From positions 1-64,000 of the forward strand of contig JACZJV010000067.1 in NCBI GenBank assembly GCA_014860355.1: a stretch of DNA of 64,000 nt, in the 5' to 3' direction. Positions 39,001 through 46,753 of the stretch are shown here, in pieces (positions within the stretch are counted from its first letter, which is position 1; each line of letters starts with the position of its first letter). Under the pieces are notes generated by a model that worked only from the letters and a program-made list of their open reading frames with translations, had not been told where the DNA came from and did not search any database. The translations under genes and the position numbers were made by a program. The stretch comes from Burkholderiales bacterium. GTDB taxonomy: Bacteria; Pseudomonadota; Gammaproteobacteria; Burkholderiales; SG8-39.

Positions 39001-39211
39001 GCTGGGCATAGGCGAGGGCTCGGAGCAGCGCGCGCCGATGGCGCACGCAGTAATCGGAGGCATCATCACCTCCACCCTTCTCACGCTGGTGGTGGTGCCG
39101 GTGATCTACACTTATCTGGACGATCTTGCGCGCTGGGCGCAGAATAGGTTCGGCTTCGGTCAGGCCGCAGATGCGCAAAGTTCCAGTCCCGACAACCCGG
39201 ATTCTGCCTAG
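36068..39211 (+). CDS. RND multidrug efflux transporter (HAE1-type)
   Basis: This 1047-residue inner-membrane pump belongs to the AcrB/MdtB-like RND superfamily. MWFTRISIKNPVF is the family start; the track begins 38 codons too early. Helix 4 carries the proton-relay pair in GLLIDDAIVVREN. Two large periplasmic loops separate twelve expected helices. It works with the adaptor upstream and probably with the TolC-type protein encoded after pcm. A 655-residue antisense ORF is a shadow. Confidence 0.95.
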   Translation: MWFTRISIKNPVFATMMMAAFLVLGLFSYQRLAVEQFPDINFPVVVVQTEYPGASPESVETDISRKIEEAINTISGIKTLSSRSYEGLSVVIAEFDLSVDPAVAAQDVREKVAVVKVGFRKEVKEPRVTRFNPDDLPIVSLAVRSQSRSLREITTLADQVIKKRIETARGVGQITLVGGVKREIQIFLSPEEMESMSVGIDQIIGAVRSENQELPAGAVTTRESEKLVQVQGRIERPEQFNRIVVARRGGQPVYLSQVATVVDGEEEEESAALVDGKRVVSLDIVKSQSANTIDTVDNVMQVVAALKQQLPPDVTLEVVRDTSRGIRNSVNNVKHTLLEGAALTILIVFLFLNSWRSTVITGLTLPISLIGTFLVMYAAGFTVNMLTLMAMSLCVGLLIDDAIVVRENIVRHLAMGKSHRDAALEGTQEIGLAVMATTFSIVAVFLPVGFMGGIIGRFFHQFGITVAAAVLLSMFVSFTLDPMLSSVWYDPAAHGVHGKGRFARMLSWNEQMIQRVSVRYSALLSWSLANRKSVIAIALASFLGAFALVPKIGSEFVPEADLAEVLVQLNTPVGSSLQFTQSKVQQAGAALSEFPEVIYTYATINTGTTPGRNYATIFVRLLDRGERAANLKQLQKRMRARLQQIAGVEITNVGVYAPVGSGKPLQVSVQGADMGEIERLSLQVRKIMGNIDGLVDIDSSLKAAKPTVAVRVNRDLASDLGLGVGRIGEALRPLLAGEAISTWRAPDDENYDVKVRLPKSGRENQGDLGRIYIASNQTGADGSPKMVALRQVARFVPTLGATQINRKDLTREVLITANALGRPAGDLGKEIIAQLAKVPTPPGYRFVMGGSTKDIQETMGYALSALLLAVIFIYLILASQFGSFLQPVAIMMSLPLSLIGVLLALLIARSTLNIFSIIGFVMLMGLVTKNAILLVDFTNQLRASGRERAHAILEAGRIRLRPILMTTFAMVFGMIPLALGIGEGSEQRAPMAHAVIGGIITSTLLTLVVVPVIYTYLDDLARWAQNRFGFGQAADAQSSSPDNPDSA

Positions 39212-39231
39212 ACCCGGGGCGGCAAAAGGTA

Positions 39232-39274
39232 TGTGACCAGGGTCACAAGTAGGCTGTGTAAACGATGGTAAAAT
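39232..39274 (+). promoter_or_regulatory. CRP-type site and -10 upstream of pcm
   Basis: TGTGACCAGGGTCACA (39232-39247) matches TGTGA-N6-TCACA exactly. TAAAAT (39269-39274) is centred 32 bases away, placing the site at about -41.5, the class II activator position. A Crp/Vfr-type protein is the likely regulator of pcm, the rhodanese and possibly tolC. Confidence 0.72.
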
Positions 39275-39311
39275 CCCTATTTGTACAATCACCTGCGCGA
39301 GTCGATCTGCC

Positions 39312-39974
39312 ATGTCTGAGATGAACATCGAACAAGCCCGCTTGAACATGATCGAGCACCAAATCCGCCCCTGGGAGGTGCTGGACCAGAACGTTTTGGA
39401 CCTGCTCTACGCCGTGAAGCGCGAGGATTTCGTGCCTCCCGCCTATCGCATGCTCGCGTTCTCCGATCTGGAGGTCCCGATAGGACAGGGTGAGCGCATG
39501 TGGCAGCCCAAGCTGGAGGCGCGCGTATTGCAGGACCTGGCGGTGCAGGCTACCGACAACGTGCTGGAAATCGGCACCGGTTCCGGTTATTTCACGGCGC
39601 TGCTCGCCCAGCGCGCGCAGCATGTCTACAGCGTGGAAATTCACCCGGAGCTGAAAGCATCGGGCGAGGCCAACCTGCGTCGTGCCGGCGTGGACAATGT
39701 CACCGTGGAACTCGGCGACGGCGCGCGCGGCTGGACCAGGCACGCACCCTACGACATCATCGTGCTCACCGGCTCGACACCCGTGCTGCCGCAGGAATTG
39801 CTGCAGCAGATGAAATCCGGGGCGCGCCTGTTCGCCGTCGTCGGCAATCCGCCGGTAATGGCGGCGCGGCTGCTTAGCTGTGCCGGCGAAGGCGAATTCA
39901 ATTCCATCGACCTGCTGGAAACGCGCATCGCCCCCCTCACGAATGCGCTCGCGGGCGAGCGTTTCAGCTTTTGA
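39312..39974 (+). CDS. pcm: Protein-L-isoaspartate O-methyltransferase family protein
   Basis: This 220-residue SAM-dependent methyltransferase has motif I as VLEIGTGSGYFTALLA, motif post-I VYSVEIHPEL and the N-terminal QIRPWEVLD region seen in PCMT-family members next to tolC. The family repairs isoaspartyl residues. This tolC-linked branch may act on other targets. The stop is two bases before the rhodanese start. Confidence 0.88.
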   Translation: MSEMNIEQARLNMIEHQIRPWEVLDQNVLDLLYAVKREDFVPPAYRMLAFSDLEVPIGQGERMWQPKLEARVLQDLAVQATDNVLEIGTGSGYFTALLAQRAQHVYSVEIHPELKASGEANLRRAGVDNVTVELGDGARGWTRHAPYDIIVLTGSTPVLPQELLQQMKSGARLFAVVGNPPVMAARLLSCAGEGEFNSIDLLETRIAPLTNALAGERFSF

Positions 39975-39976
39975 TC

Positions 39977-40300
39977 ATGACGCAGATAACACCACAGTTG
40001 CTGCAACAATGGCTGGCTGATCGCGGGCGCAAACCGCCGGTACTGCTCGACGTGCGCGAACCCTGGGAATACCGTACCTGCCGCATCGAGGGGTCCATGC
40101 TCGCGCCGATGAACACCATCCCGGCGCGGGCGCAGGAACTCGACCCGGGCACCGATACCGTGGTGATCTGCCATCACGGCGCGCGCAGCTACCAGGTGGG
40201 TCTGTTTCTGGAGCGCAAGGGCTTTTCCAATCTGTACAACCTGCAGGGCGGGGTGAATGCCTGGGCCGATCAGGTCGAGCCCACCATGCCCCGATATTGA
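39977..40300 (+). CDS. Single-domain rhodanese (GlpE-like)
   Basis: This 107-residue cytoplasmic rhodanese has DVREPWEY and the catalytic loop CHHGARS. The track begins at a TTG two codons earlier that overlaps the pcm stop; the ATG is preferred. It lies between pcm and tolC in one run of same-strand genes. The specific sulfur acceptor is unknown. Confidence 0.88.
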   Translation: MTQITPQLLQQWLADRGRKPPVLLDVREPWEYRTCRIEGSMLAPMNTIPARAQELDPGTDTVVICHHGARSYQVGLFLERKGFSNLYNLQGGVNAWADQVEPTMPRY

Positions 40301-40311
40301 TCGAGCCCACC

Positions 40312-41643
40312 ATGAAGCGATGCGCGATATTTTCCGTCCTACTTGCGTTCAGCCAGCCTCTCCTGGCCGCCGACCTGCTGCAGACCTATCGTGAAGCGCG
40401 CGCCAACGATCCGGTCTATGCCGCAGCGCAGGCCGCGCGCGACGCGGGACGCGAGAACCTGCCGCAGGGGCTGGCGGCCTTGCTGCCCGTAATAGGCGTC
40501 AGCGGTTACACCCAGATGAACAACCTCGACATCGATTACCGCGGCGTACTGCAGAGCTCGTATCGTTCGGGCAACACCAATGGATACAGCGTTTCGCTCA
40601 CGCAGCCCCTGTTCAACTGGCAGAGCATCATGCTCTACAAGGAGGCGGGCTTCAAGGTGGCGCAGTCCGAGGCCGCCTTCGGTCAAGTGGCGCAGGACCT
40701 GATCCTGCGCGTCGCCCAGGCCTATTTCGACGTGCTCGCATCCCAGGACACGCTGGCCTTCATCCAGGCGCAGAAAATCGCCATTTCCGAGCAGCTGGCG
40801 CAGGCCAAGCGCAACTTCGAGGTGGGCACCGCCACCATCACCGACACGCACGAAGCGCAGGCACGGTTCGACCTGTCCGTCAGCCAGGAAATCGCCGCGC
40901 AAAGCGACCTGGAGATCAAGAAAAGCGCGTTGCAGCAGATCATCGGCAAGTTTCCCGAACGTCTCGCCCCGCTCAAGCCGACGACCGAAATCGAAATGCC
41001 CAGTCCATCTGCGCTGGAGCCTTGGGTCGCCAGCGCCGAAGATCAGAATTTCGGCGTCAGGGTACAGCAGGCCGCGCTTGAAATTGCCACGCGCGAAATC
41101 GAGCGCAGCCGTTCCGGCCACTATCCGACGCTCAATCTGGTGGGCAGCTATGGCACTAGTTCGTCGAGCTTCAGCCCTGCCGGGGCTCTGGTCAACGCGC
41201 CCTCGGACAGCACCAGCAGCGTCGTCGGGCTGCAGTTCGCCATCCCGCTGTATTCCGGCGGCGGCGTCAGCTCGGTGGTGCGCCAGTCCATAGCGAACCA
41301 GGAGAGGTCGCGCCAGGACCTGGAGACCGCGCGCCGCGCCGCGGCGCAAGGCGTGCGCCAGGCCTACCTCGGCTTCCACAATGGCATCGCGCAGGTGCGC
41401 GCGCTGGAGCAGGCGCTGATTTCCAGCCAGAGCGCGCTCGACTCGAACAAGCTCGGCTACGAAGTGGGTGTGCGCATCAATATCGACGTGCTGAACGCGC
41501 AGCAGCAGCTGTATTCGACCAAGCGCGACCTGTCCAAGGCGCGCTACGATACGCTCCTGAGTGGGCTGAAACTCAAAGCCGCAGCGGGTTCGCTGACCGA
41601 GGAAGACGTGCAAACGGTCAATCGGCTGTTGGGCAGCAATTAG
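40312..41643 (+). CDS. tolC: TolC-family outer-membrane efflux protein
   Basis: This 443-residue protein has a signal peptide (about 1-20, ending LLAAD) and the two internal TolC repeats, with long alpha-helical stretches (for example QARFDLSVSQEIAAQSD) and strand segments. It forms the outer-membrane channel for efflux or type I secretion. The ATG at 40312 gives a normal signal peptide. Its 5' edge carries a copy of a 14-base sequence repeated from 26 bases upstream. Confidence 0.93.
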   Translation: MKRCAIFSVLLAFSQPLLAADLLQTYREARANDPVYAAAQAARDAGRENLPQGLAALLPVIGVSGYTQMNNLDIDYRGVLQSSYRSGNTNGYSVSLTQPLFNWQSIMLYKEAGFKVAQSEAAFGQVAQDLILRVAQAYFDVLASQDTLAFIQAQKIAISEQLAQAKRNFEVGTATITDTHEAQARFDLSVSQEIAAQSDLEIKKSALQQIIGKFPERLAPLKPTTEIEMPSPSALEPWVASAEDQNFGVRVQQAALEIATREIERSRSGHYPTLNLVGSYGTSSSSFSPAGALVNAPSDSTSSVVGLQFAIPLYSGGGVSSVVRQSIANQERSRQDLETARRAAAQGVRQAYLGFHNGIAQVRALEQALISSQSALDSNKLGYEVGVRINIDVLNAQQQLYSTKRDLSKARYDTLLSGLKLKAAAGSLTEEDVQTVNRLLGSN

Positions 41644-41712
41644 GGCCATAGTTGCCCGGGACTGCGCGCACGGCGGCCCGTGCGCGCGCAGCACGCCACG
41701 ATGCCAGACCAG

Positions 41713-42972
41713 CTATGCCTGCTGCAGCAGTCTCTCGCAGATCGCCAGATTGCGCGCCGTCGCTCCCTGATGCGCGCGGCTGAAAGCGAGCGCCGCCTGC
41801 GACATGCGCTCCAGGGCGGCGTGGTCCGAAAGCAATTCGCCTGCGCGTTCCGCCAGCGCGACTGCGTCAGCCACCTCGAGTGCGGCACCCGCGGCCAGAG
41901 CCAGCCGCGACGCCTCGGCGAAATTGTACATATGCGGCCCGAATAATGGCGGCCGGCCCACGGCGCAGGCCTCGATCAGGTTCTGCCCGCCGTAGGGCAG
42001 CAGGCTGCCGCCGATAAAGGCGAGATCGCAGGCGGCGTAGTAGGCGGTCATTTCGCCCATGCTGTCGCCGAGCAGCACGCGGCAGTCGGGCCGCAGCACG
42101 CAGTTGTCGCTGCGGCGCGCGTATTCAAGCTCGCGCTTTTCGAGCAGAGCCGCAACTTCGTCGAAGCGCTGCGGATGGCGCGGCACCAGCAGCAGCAACA
42201 GGTTCGGTATTTTGATACGCGACAAGGCATCCAGGACCAACTCTTCCTCTCCCTCGCGGGTACTTGCCGCGAGCAGCACCGGGCGCCGGCCTATGCGCTG
42301 CTTCAGTTCTGCGCCCAGGTTCAGCAGGCGCGGCGCCACCGCAACGTCGAACTTGAGGTTGCCGGTAACCTCTACGCCTCGCGCGCCCAGCTGTTCGAGA
42401 CGCGCGGCGTCCTCGCGCGTCTGGGCGCTCACCCCGGCCAGGCGGGCGAGCGCAGCGCGGGTCAGCGGCCCCGCCAGCTCGTAACCCCGCGCTGATTTTT
42501 CCGACATGCGCGCGTTGGCGAGCAGCAGCGGCACGCCCGCCCGCGCGCAGCCCTCGACCAGATTGAACCAGATTTCGGTTTCCATCAGGATGCCCAGGCT
42601 CGGCCTGAACCGCGCCAGAAAACGCGCCACGGCTCCGGGATAGTCGTAAGGCAGGTAGGCGATGGTCGCCGCGCCGCCAAAAAGTTCCTGCGCCGTCTCC
42701 CGGCCGGTCGGCGTCATTTGCGTGAGCAACAACTCATGCCCGGGAAAACGCGCGGCGAGCGCCCGCACCAGCGGTTCAGCAGCGCGCGTTTCGCCGACCG
42801 AAACGGCGTGCAGCCAGATCACCGGCCGCGCGCGCGCGCCGGGATACCAGCCGAAGCGTTCGGCTATGTGCTCGCGGTAGCCCGGCTGGCGCCGAGAGCG
42901 CCACCACAGGTGCGCGAGTGCCCAGGGAAGCAGCAGCCACAACAACAGTCGGTAACCCAGGCGCCAGGTCAT
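41713..42972 (-). CDS. waaA: 3-deoxy-D-manno-octulosonic acid (Kdo) transferase
   Basis: This 419-residue GT30 enzyme adds Kdo to lipid A precursor at the inner face of the membrane. A hydrophobic N-terminal anchor (about 5-22), WLHAVSVGETRAAEPL, the LLLVPRHPQRF motif and GGSLLPYGGQNLIEA are typical of WaaA. It overlaps the stop of the upstream waaC gene as ATGA. Confidence 0.95.
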   Translation of the reverse strand: MTWRLGYRLLLWLLLPWALAHLWWRSRRQPGYREHIAERFGWYPGARARPVIWLHAVSVGETRAAEPLVRALAARFPGHELLLTQMTPTGRETAQELFGGAATIAYLPYDYPGAVARFLARFRPSLGILMETEIWFNLVEGCARAGVPLLLANARMSEKSARGYELAGPLTRAALARLAGVSAQTREDAARLEQLGARGVEVTGNLKFDVAVAPRLLNLGAELKQRIGRRPVLLAASTREGEEELVLDALSRIKIPNLLLLLVPRHPQRFDEVAALLEKRELEYARRSDNCVLRPDCRVLLGDSMGEMTAYYAACDLAFIGGSLLPYGGQNLIEACAVGRPPLFGPHMYNFAEASRLALAAGAALEVADAVALAERAGELLSDHAALERMSQAALAFSRAHQGATARNLAICERLLQQA

Positions 42973-43931
42973 GCCGCGCCGCCTGCGACCTGATCCAGCC
43001 CAGTCAGCACCTCGGCCACCTCGGGCACCAAGTCCATGTCGCCCAGGTTACGCACCCGCGCGCCCTGGCTCGCATACACGCCGGTGAGTCCCGGACGCGT
43101 GTCGCAGTAGAGCGCAACTACCGGCCGGCCCAGGGCTGCCGCCAGATGGGTCAGACCGGTATCCACGCCGACCACCGCGTGCGCCCCGGCGAGCAGGCCA
43201 GCCATGCCGGGAATGTCCAGCGCCGGCGGCACCACGGCGGCAGGCACAGCGCGCGCGATGCGCTCGCTGCGCGCGCGCTCTGCGGCATTGCCCCAAGGGA
43301 GCATCAGGGCATAGCCCCGGCGTGCGAGTTCAGTGCCGAGCCGCTCCCAGGACGGTTCGGGCCACAGCTTGCCGGCGCGGCTGGTCGCATGCAGCAGCAC
43401 GCAGTAAGGACCGGGAGCGACCGGCCCTGCGGGCGCGGCGATCCCGTAGTCGAGCGCGGCGCGCAATTCGTATCCCAGCGCCAGCGCGGCGAGCCGGCGG
43501 TTACGCATCACCGCGTGCAAATCACGCGCTACCACGTGCACGACGTCGTAGAATTTCGCGGCCAGCGGTTCGCGTGCGCTGGCGCCGGCATAGCCGTGGC
43601 GCGTGCCTGAGGCGGCCTGCGCCAGGAGCGCGCTCTTGATCAGCCCTTGGGTGTCGATGACGCAGTCGTAGCGCATTCCCGACAGTGCCTGGCGGAAGCG
43701 GGCGAACTCGCGCCAGTGCGCAGGCTTGAGCACATTCCCGCGCCAGCGCCGCAATGCCACCGGGATCGCCCGGTGCACGCCCGGATGCATGCCGACGATG
43801 CCGCAGTAGGCCTCCTCCACCACCCAATCGATGCGCGCATCGGGAAAGCGCGCGCGGATGTCGCCCACCACCGGCAGGTTGTGCACCACGTCGCCGAGCG
43901 AGGAAGTCTTGATGAGCAGGATATTGCGCAT
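42969..43931 (-). CDS. waaC: Lipopolysaccharide heptosyltransferase I
   Basis: This 320-residue GT9 enzyme adds the first heptose to Kdo of the LPS core. The N-terminus ILLIKTSSLGDVVHNLPV and the C-terminal GVDTGLTHLAAALGRPVVALY are diagnostic. It is coupled to waaA by a 4-base overlap and is divergent from the asparagine synthase-like gene. Confidence 0.94.
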   Translation of the reverse strand: MRNILLIKTSSLGDVVHNLPVVGDIRARFPDARIDWVVEEAYCGIVGMHPGVHRAIPVALRRWRGNVLKPAHWREFARFRQALSGMRYDCVIDTQGLIKSALLAQAASGTRHGYAGASAREPLAAKFYDVVHVVARDLHAVMRNRRLAALALGYELRAALDYGIAAPAGPVAPGPYCVLLHATSRAGKLWPEPSWERLGTELARRGYALMLPWGNAAERARSERIARAVPAAVVPPALDIPGMAGLLAGAHAVVGVDTGLTHLAAALGRPVVALYCDTRPGLTGVYASQGARVRNLGDMDLVPEVAEVLTGLDQVAGGAA

Positions 43932-44067
43932 GCAGGGGGGTGAGCAACCGGCCTTGTTAGAATAGGCGCGAGGAATTATATGCTGAGTTCCGCGGCGGCA
44001 GACTGGCGCCGGCGATGCGGTTCGACTCTTGCGTGTTCTGAATTATTGGATGGGCTGGACACATTAT

Positions 44068-45939
44068 ATGTGCGGCATCGTAGGCATCGCTACGCAATCT
44101 CCGGTTTCCGACCGCGGCTGGCTGGCCCTGGGGCGGGACGCCCTGCGCCACCGTGGTCCGGACGACGCCGGGCTATGGTGGTCGGCGGACGGTCGCGTCG
44201 GCCTAGCTCATCGGCGGCTGGCCGTCATCGATCTCTCCCCGGGCGGGCACCAGCCGATGCAGGACGCACGCGGCGAGCTGTGCATCGTGTTCAACGGCGA
44301 AATCTACAATTTCGCCGATCTGCGCAAGTACCTGGCGGCGAAAGGGCACGATTTCCGGAGCAAGAGCGACACCGAAGTCATACTCGCGGCCTACCGCGAA
44401 TGGGGCACCGACTGCCTCGCGCGCCTGAGCGGCACGTTTGCCTTTGCACTGTATGACGGCCGGCGAAGGCAATTGTTCATGGCACGCGACCGGGCGGGGG
44501 AAAAACCTCTGTTTTATGCGCCGGCCCAGGGCGCGCTGCGCTTCGCTTCCGAACTCAAGGGCCTGATGGCCGACCCTGCGTTCGCGCGCCGCCTCGACCC
44601 GCAAGCGCTGGACTGCTACCTGGCGATGGGCTATGTCCCGGGAGAACGCTGCATGCTGCAGGGGGTGAAAAAGCTGCCGCCTGCGCATGCGCTCGTATTC
44701 GATCTCTCCAGCGGGGAGTCGCGGCTCTGGCGCTACTGGCAGTTGCCCGAATACGGCGGCTTCGCCGCTTCCGCCCCGGCAGACGAAGCCGGGCTGCTGC
44801 AGGAACTCGAAGTCCTGCTCGAAGCTGCCGTAGCCCGGCAGCTGGTCGCCGACGTGCCGGTCGGGGTCTTGCTTAGCGGCGGGGTGGACTCCAGTCTGAT
44901 TACGGCCATGGCCGTGCGTTCGGCGCCCAGGGTCAAGACCTTCACCATCCGCTTTCCCGGTTACGGCCCCTACGACGAAACCGAACATGCGCGGCTGATA
45001 GCGCGGCATTTCGCCACCGAGCACCTGGAGCTGGTCGCCGCGGAATCGAGCGTGGATCTGCTGCAGCTGCTGGCCCGGGGCTACGACGAGCCCATGGTGG
45101 ATTCATCCATGATCCCCACCTATCTGCTCAGCCGGCTGGTGCGCGAGCATTGCACCGTGGCGCTGGGGGGCGACGGCGGGGACGAATTGTTTGGCGGTTA
45201 TGCGCATTACAACCGCCTGCTATGGCTGCAGCAAAATCTGGGCGCCATTCCGCGAGGCCTGCGGCAGGCCGCCGCCCGCGCCGCCGCGGCGCTGCTGCCC
45301 GTAGGCTTCAAGGGCGGGAACTGGCTGCAGGCGCTGGGTACCGATCTGCGCACCAGTGTGCCGTTGATTTTCTCCGTGTTCGACCGGAACGCGAGACGGC
45401 GTCTGATGGCAGGATGCGGCAGCTGGAATCTGGCCGCTGAGCGCATACGCGAGGCGCGCCTCCCGCATTCGGCAGATCTGCTGCAGCGGGCCACGCGCAT
45501 GGATTTCGGCAACTACCTCGCCGAGGACATCCTGGTAAAGGTGGACCGCGCCAGCATGCTCAATTCCCTGGAGCTGCGCGCGCCCCTGCTCGACCATCGC
45601 CTGATCGAGTTCGCCTACGGCAAAGTTCCGTCGCGTCTCAAGACGACGGCGCATTCCCGCAAGATATTGCTCAAGACACTTGCCAAACGCATCCTGCCGC
45701 CGCAATTCGATCACCGGCGCAAGCAGGGTTTCTCGATTCCGCTTGCATCGTGGCTGCGGTCCGGACCATGGAAGGCCTTTTTTCGCGATACGCTGCTGGG
45801 TTCGGACGACAGTCTGTTCGACCAAAAGACGGTAAGCGAACTGCTGGCCGGGCAGGAAAAAGGCCGGGCCAACAGCGAACGCCTGTTCGCCCTGGTGCTG
45901 TTTGAATTGTGGCGGCGGGAATATCAGATCTCAATGTAA
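44068..45939 (+). CDS. asnB: Asparagine synthase-type glutamine amidotransferase
   Basis: This 623-residue protein has an N-terminal class II glutaminase domain whose catalytic Cys2 fixes the start at MCGIVG, and a C-terminal synthetase domain with the ATP-binding SGGVDSS loop. In surface-glycan loci such proteins often amidate sugar acids rather than make free asparagine. The location, first in the rightward glycan cluster, supports that, but asparagine synthesis cannot be excluded. Confidence 0.9.
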   Translation: MCGIVGIATQSPVSDRGWLALGRDALRHRGPDDAGLWWSADGRVGLAHRRLAVIDLSPGGHQPMQDARGELCIVFNGEIYNFADLRKYLAAKGHDFRSKSDTEVILAAYREWGTDCLARLSGTFAFALYDGRRRQLFMARDRAGEKPLFYAPAQGALRFASELKGLMADPAFARRLDPQALDCYLAMGYVPGERCMLQGVKKLPPAHALVFDLSSGESRLWRYWQLPEYGGFAASAPADEAGLLQELEVLLEAAVARQLVADVPVGVLLSGGVDSSLITAMAVRSAPRVKTFTIRFPGYGPYDETEHARLIARHFATEHLELVAAESSVDLLQLLARGYDEPMVDSSMIPTYLLSRLVREHCTVALGGDGGDELFGGYAHYNRLLWLQQNLGAIPRGLRQAAARAAAALLPVGFKGGNWLQALGTDLRTSVPLIFSVFDRNARRRLMAGCGSWNLAAERIREARLPHSADLLQRATRMDFGNYLAEDILVKVDRASMLNSLELRAPLLDHRLIEFAYGKVPSRLKTTAHSRKILLKTLAKRILPPQFDHRRKQGFSIPLASWLRSGPWKAFFRDTLLGSDDSLFDQKTVSELLAGQEKGRANSERLFALVLFELWRREYQISM

Positions 45940-45949
45940 CATTGACGGC

Positions 45950-46750
45950 ATGCAAACCGACTCGCCTGCATTGCCGCGTAAGCTTGTATCCGGCCCGCCC
46001 TCGCGCGCGCCGCTCTCAGTCGTCGTCATCACCAAGAACGCCGCAACGCAGCTCGGCGCCTGCCTGGAGAGCGCCGCGTTCGCCGACGAGGTCCTGGTAG
46101 TCGACTCGGCCTCGAACGACGGTACGCCGGAACTCGCCGCGCGGCGCGGTGCCCGTGTGCTGCAGAAAGAGTGGCTGGGTTTCGGGCCGCAGAAGCAGTT
46201 CGCGGTCGAGGCCGCGAGCCACGACTGGGTGCTGTGCCTGGACGCCGACGAGCGCGTAAGCGAGCCTTTGCGCGCAAGCATCCTGGCGGCGCTGGCCGCG
46301 CCCTCGGCCGGGGCCTACGCCATGGCGCGCTGCAACCGCTTCATGGGGCGCTGGCTCCGCCATGGCGAGGGTTATCCGGACTGGAGCCTGCGCCTGTTCG
46401 ACCGGCGGCATTCGCGCTGGAGCAACGATCCGGTGCACGAGAAGGTACTCAGCAATGCGCCGCCCGCGCGCATCGCCGGCGATCTGTTGCACGACTCGGC
46501 CGAAACACTAGCTGGCTATCTGGACAAGCAGAATCGCTATACCAGCGTGCAGGCCGAAGCCCTGTTCAAAGCGGGAAAGGCGGCAGGCGCGGCGCAGCTG
46601 CTGCTGTCACCGCTGCTGCGCTTCTTCAAATTCTATGTTCTGCGCCTGGGATTCCTCGACGGAACGCCCGGGCTGGTGCATATCCTGATCGGCTGCTGTA
46701 ACAGCTTTCACAAATACGCCAAGCTGATGGCCTTGCAGCGCGGCAGCTGA
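45950..46750 (+). CDS. Family 2 glycosyltransferase (WaaE/KdtX-like)
   Basis: This 266-residue GT-A enzyme begins its fold at LSVVVITKNAATQLGACLESA and has the nucleotide-sugar motif VDSASNDGT and DADERVS. The overall pattern (GFGPQKQFAVE, GHGEGYPDW-like region, HEKVL) recalls WaaE/KdtX core glucosyltransferases. It lies 10 bases after asnB and four bases before the flippase. Acceptor and donor are unproven. Confidence 0.83.
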   Translation: MQTDSPALPRKLVSGPPSRAPLSVVVITKNAATQLGACLESAAFADEVLVVDSASNDGTPELAARRGARVLQKEWLGFGPQKQFAVEAASHDWVLCLDADERVSEPLRASILAALAAPSAGAYAMARCNRFMGRWLRHGEGYPDWSLRLFDRRHSRWSNDPVHEKVLSNAPPARIAGDLLHDSAETLAGYLDKQNRYTSVQAEALFKAGKAAGAAQLLLSPLLRFFKFYVLRLGFLDGTPGLVHILIGCCNSFHKYAKLMALQRGS

Positions 46751-46753
46751 GGC

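Noticed and set aside
39284-39289. TACAAT as the pcm -10
   Set aside because: TAAAAT at 39269 is better placed relative to the CRP-type site (32 versus 47 bases), though TACAAT could act alone.
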